Shown here piece after piece: positions 61,603-64,000 of a stretch of 64,000 nucleotides of DNA. A program made the translations under genes and the position numbers. The DNA comes from Buttiauxella agrestis (GTDB taxonomy: Bacteria; Pseudomonadota; Gammaproteobacteria; Enterobacterales; Enterobacteriaceae): NCBI RefSeq assembly GCF_900446255.1, contig NZ_UIGI01000001.1, forward strand, positions 832,763-896,762, written 5' to 3'. The notes beneath the pieces are model-generated. The model saw only the letters and a program-made list of their open reading frames with translations. It did not search any database and was not told the origin of the DNA. Position 1 is the stretch's first letter. Every line of letters starts with the position of its first letter.

Positions 61603-63291
61603 ATGATGAATCAACAATTGACGCAAAATACGATGAACACCGCGCAGGATAAAATCGCTCGTCTACGCCAGCGATTTTTGCAGCGCATTCCCGAAATGCT
61701 GAAACAAGCGGACGCTCTGCTGGCGAAGTTGACGGCTGCACCTTTGGATGCGGACAATAAACAATTACACCTTTTACTGCACAGCATCCACGGCACCAGC
61801 GCTTCGTTTGGCTTCACCAAAATAGCCAGTCTGGCGGCGGAAGGTGAGCATATGTTGGTGAGCAATACGCTTCCCGACTCGCTTTATCAGAAGCTAAAAG
61901 AGTTAGTTCAGCAGCTCTATGCCTTAACCGAAGAGCAGGCGGAAAGCGCGCGGCGCGGCGGGGATTCACTCGTGAAATTCCCGATAGCCGCTTCAAGCCA
62001 GGAAGAAGTGGCGATTAATCGCACCATTAAGCCGGTTTACCTGTGTGATGATGAAAGCGAGCAGGCCGAGCTGCTGGCGACGCAACTGCGCTGCTTTGGC
62101 TTTATTTGTTATGTGTTTACCAATACCGCTGATTTCACCAAGGCCGTTATCTCGCAGCCGCCTTCTGTGGTGATTATGGATGTGAGTTTCCCGGAACACG
62201 CCTACGGCGGCCCGCTGGCGATGTCTGATTTGAAAAAGAAAGTCGGCACACCGTTCCCGGTGCTTTATCTTTCCTGCCACAGCCATTTCCATGCCCGTAT
62301 TAATGCCATTAAAGCCGGGTGCGACGGCTATTATGTTAAGCCCGCTTCCACCACCGACTTAGTCCAGGAACTGCATCGATTAACGCAGCCTTCGCTGAAA
62401 AAACCGTATCAGGTTTTGTTGATTGATGACGAGCCGGAAGTCGCGCAATACAACGCTGAAATGCTGCGCATGGCAGGCATGGAAGTGCATGTTCTGACAC
62501 AAGTTCCTCATTTGCTGAACGTGCTGAACACCCATCCGATTGATATCGTGCTGATGGATTTCCACATGCCGGATTACAGCGGCGAAGAGTTGACGAAACT
62601 TATCCGTCAAATCCCGCAGCATATCGGTTTGCCGATTGCGTATTTGTCGAGCGAAACCAATAAAACGACTCAGTTCGGGGCGATGAGCACCGGCGCTGAA
62701 GATTTTATAATCAAGCAGGCCGACCCGCAGGAGCTGATTAATGCGGTGTCGATTCGTGCGGAAAGAATGCGTACCCTGCGGGCGCGTATGTCGCAGGACA
62801 GCCTGACCGGGTTGTATAACCACTCGACCACCACGCACTATCTGGAAAGCGCCATTACCGAGTCCAACTACAGCGGTATTCCCTTTAGCCTGGTGATGGT
62901 CGATTTGGATCACTTCAAAAATATCAATGACACCTACGGCCACGTGGCGGGCGATCAGGTAATTTTGGGGATTTCGCAGCTGTTTTCTCATCGCTTACGC
63001 AGCACCGATATTGTCGGGCGTTACGGCGGGGAAGAGTTCGCGATAATTATGCCTGCGACCACCAAAGAACAAGCGGCGGCAGTTGTTGAAAGACTGCGTC
63101 AGGGCTTTGAAAAAATTCACTTCTCGGTGAACCAGACCCGCTTTAGCAATACCTTCAGCGCAGGCATTGCCTCCTGGCAGCCGGGCGACAAAATCGAAAG
63201 TATCCGTGAGCGTGCCGACCAGGCTCTGTATAGCGCGAAGCAGCATGGCCGCAATCGCTATTGCCTCGCCGATGATAAGGACGTCGCATGA
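61603..63291 (+). CDS. Hpt-REC-REC-GGDEF diguanylate cyclase, output of the Wsp-like system
   Basis: The 562-residue protein has an N-terminal Hpt domain with H63 (HSIHGTSASFG) and a first receiver (LCDDESEQ, aspartate in VIMDVSFPEH near 192, YYVKPAS). A second receiver follows (LIDDEPEV, aspartate in VLMDFHMPDYSG near 318), and then a GGDEF domain with DLDHFKNINDTYGHVAGD and GRYGGEEF (about 475). An RSTD inhibitory site lies exactly five residues before GGEEF, so product inhibition is expected. WspR has a single receiver and no Hpt, so this is an extended output protein. CheW overlaps its stop (ATGA at 63288). Confidence 0.92.
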   Translation: MMNQQLTQNTMNTAQDKIARLRQRFLQRIPEMLKQADALLAKLTAAPLDADNKQLHLLLHSIHGTSASFGFTKIASLAAEGEHMLVSNTLPDSLYQKLKELVQQLYALTEEQAESARRGGDSLVKFPIAASSQEEVAINRTIKPVYLCDDESEQAELLATQLRCFGFICYVFTNTADFTKAVISQPPSVVIMDVSFPEHAYGGPLAMSDLKKKVGTPFPVLYLSCHSHFHARINAIKAGCDGYYVKPASTTDLVQELHRLTQPSLKKPYQVLLIDDEPEVAQYNAEMLRMAGMEVHVLTQVPHLLNVLNTHPIDIVLMDFHMPDYSGEELTKLIRQIPQHIGLPIAYLSSETNKTTQFGAMSTGAEDFIIKQADPQELINAVSIRAERMRTLRARMSQDSLTGLYNHSTTTHYLESAITESNYSGIPFSLVMVDLDHFKNINDTYGHVAGDQVILGISQLFSHRLRSTDIVGRYGGEEFAIIMPATTKEQAAAVVERLRQGFEKIHFSVNQTRFSNTFSAGIASWQPGDKIESIRERADQALYSAKQHGRNRYCLADDKDVA

Positions 63292-63809
63292 GCGAGCAAC
63301 TGGAACATATTTTAAGTCACTATCAAGACGAAAACCGCGAAATCACCAACGTTGATGAACCGCAATGCAGCCTGGTGTTATTCAAACTGGCGGAGAAGAA
63401 ATTCGCGTTTTACGGCTCGCAAATCAAAGAGATTATGGCTGAACGCCCGGTTTCCTGGGTGCCGGGTTGCCCGCCTTCTCTGGAAGGGGTGATTAATTAC
63501 CGGGGGCGCGTTGAATCTGTGATTAATATTAATCAGCTGCTCGACACGCCTGCGACGGAGGCGGGTAAACGCACCATTCTGATTGGCCGTGGCCAGAAAA
63601 TGCAAAGCGGTATTCTGGTCGATAAGTTAATTGATGTGCTGGAGGTTGCCGAGAGCCAGATTCACCCGGCAGCGGACAACTTATCGGCCACTATGCAGAA
63701 AATCGTGGTCGGCATTGTGCCTGTCGGTTCCGAATATTTTGCGTTACTGGATCTGGATTTAGTCTTCGCACGTTACCTGGAAACCAGCGGCTATGACTCA
63801 AGGGCTTAG
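63288..63809 (+). CDS. CheW-type coupling protein
   Basis: The 173-residue adaptor links the receptor to the CheA-type kinase. It has the CheW core: LVLFKLAEKKFAFYGSQIKEI, VPGCPPSLEGVINYRGRVESVININQLL, GILVDKLIDVLEV and YFALLDLDLVF. About 25 extra residues precede the core. It overlaps the preceding cyclase gene by 4 bases and the following gene by 17, showing continued translational coupling. Confidence 0.9.
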   Translation: MSEQLEHILSHYQDENREITNVDEPQCSLVLFKLAEKKFAFYGSQIKEIMAERPVSWVPGCPPSLEGVINYRGRVESVININQLLDTPATEAGKRTILIGRGQKMQSGILVDKLIDVLEVAESQIHPAADNLSATMQKIVVGIVPVGSEYFALLDLDLVFARYLETSGYDSRA

Positions 63810-64000
63810 TCTTGCGGCGGTGCGCATCACGCTGGGAAACCAGCGCTTCTATATTCCTGCCACTCAGGTGCAGCGCTGTTCATTGGTTGTTTATGAAGCC
63901 GAAGATATTCCGCGCTTAAGCCAATGGTTAGGGTTGCCTGACGAACCTGAACAAGGGATGCATCTGCATCTGATTGTTCCAGCAAGTAATGTGGAGCAGG
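63793..64000 (+). CDS. Probable second CheW-like protein, N-terminal part (cut by window edge)
   Basis: ATG 63793 opens a frame to the window end (69 codons) that overlaps the cheW stop. It starts MTQGLSLAAVRITLGNQRFYIPATQVQRC. The pattern, a short strand followed by a residue pair such as FYIP and a V-Q core, fits the beginning of a CheW-like domain. Wsp systems carry two CheW proteins (WspB and WspD), which supports this reading. The domain cannot be confirmed because the rest is outside the window. Confidence 0.6.
   Translation, partial: MTQGLSLAAVRITLGNQRFYIPATQVQRCSLVVYEAEDIPRLSQWLGLPDEPEQGMHLHLIVPASNVEQ

Overview
The window comes from a member of the Enterobacteriaceae. ArsB/ArsC, the PdeF-like proteins, a MarT/FidL-type pair, an IprA-like regulator and a tRNA-Gly(CCC) fragment all read as close relatives of Escherichia/Salmonella/Enterobacter families. 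The genus cannot be fixed from sequence reading alone.

Left arm (1 to about 11300) is an integrated mobile region. It holds the end of an arsRBC arsenic-resistance operon, a short tyrosine recombinase with a small exported protein, about 2 kb of repeat-rich DNA without a convincing gene, four small genes of unknown function, a possible structured leader or noncoding RNA, a decoration-like protein plus a lambda gpE-type major capsid protein without terminase or portal, and a full-length tyrosine integrase. The integrase abuts a 3' fragment of a tRNA-Gly(CCC) gene, which I read as the right attachment site. No intact tRNA partner lies in the window, so the left edge of the island is probably outside it.

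11371-16665 is a chromosomal beta-glucoside locus: a LacI-type repressor, a ROK sugar kinase, and a divergent operon of GH1 6-phospho-beta-glucosidase, PTS EIIC and PTS EIIB. Two identical 13-bp palindromes lie in the divergent control region. No EIIA is present.

16694-64000 is dominated by cyclic-di-GMP signalling and adhesion. It contains a PdeF-like phosphodiesterase, an MHYT-GGDEF cyclase, a PTS-EIIC/EAL fusion, a MarT/FidL-type membrane regulator pair and an IprA-like regulator. A complete Lap-type adhesion system follows: type I secretion genes lapC-lapB-lapE on the minus strand, a divergent 4368-residue adhesin with a TAAG cleavage site, a small conserved Lap-associated protein, and then a minus-strand operon encoding a membrane GGDEF-EAL sensor, two periplasmic solute-binding proteins, the LapG protease and the degenerate c-di-GMP receptor LapD. 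The last 12 kb is a Wsp-like chemosensory operon: a second PdeF-like phosphodiesterase, a chemoreceptor, a CheB with a degenerate receiver, CheR-TPR, a CheA-receiver hybrid, a lone receiver, an Hpt-REC-REC-GGDEF output protein, CheW and a second CheW-like gene cut by the window edge.

Inferred logic: nutrient or chemoreceptor inputs set local c-di-GMP through the MbaA/NspS-like operon and the Wsp-like operon. LapD reads that level and restrains LapG, and LapG decides whether the giant adhesin stays on the surface or is cut at its N-terminal TAAG site. Seven c-di-GMP domain proteins in about 47 kb make this an unusually concentrated biofilm-control island.
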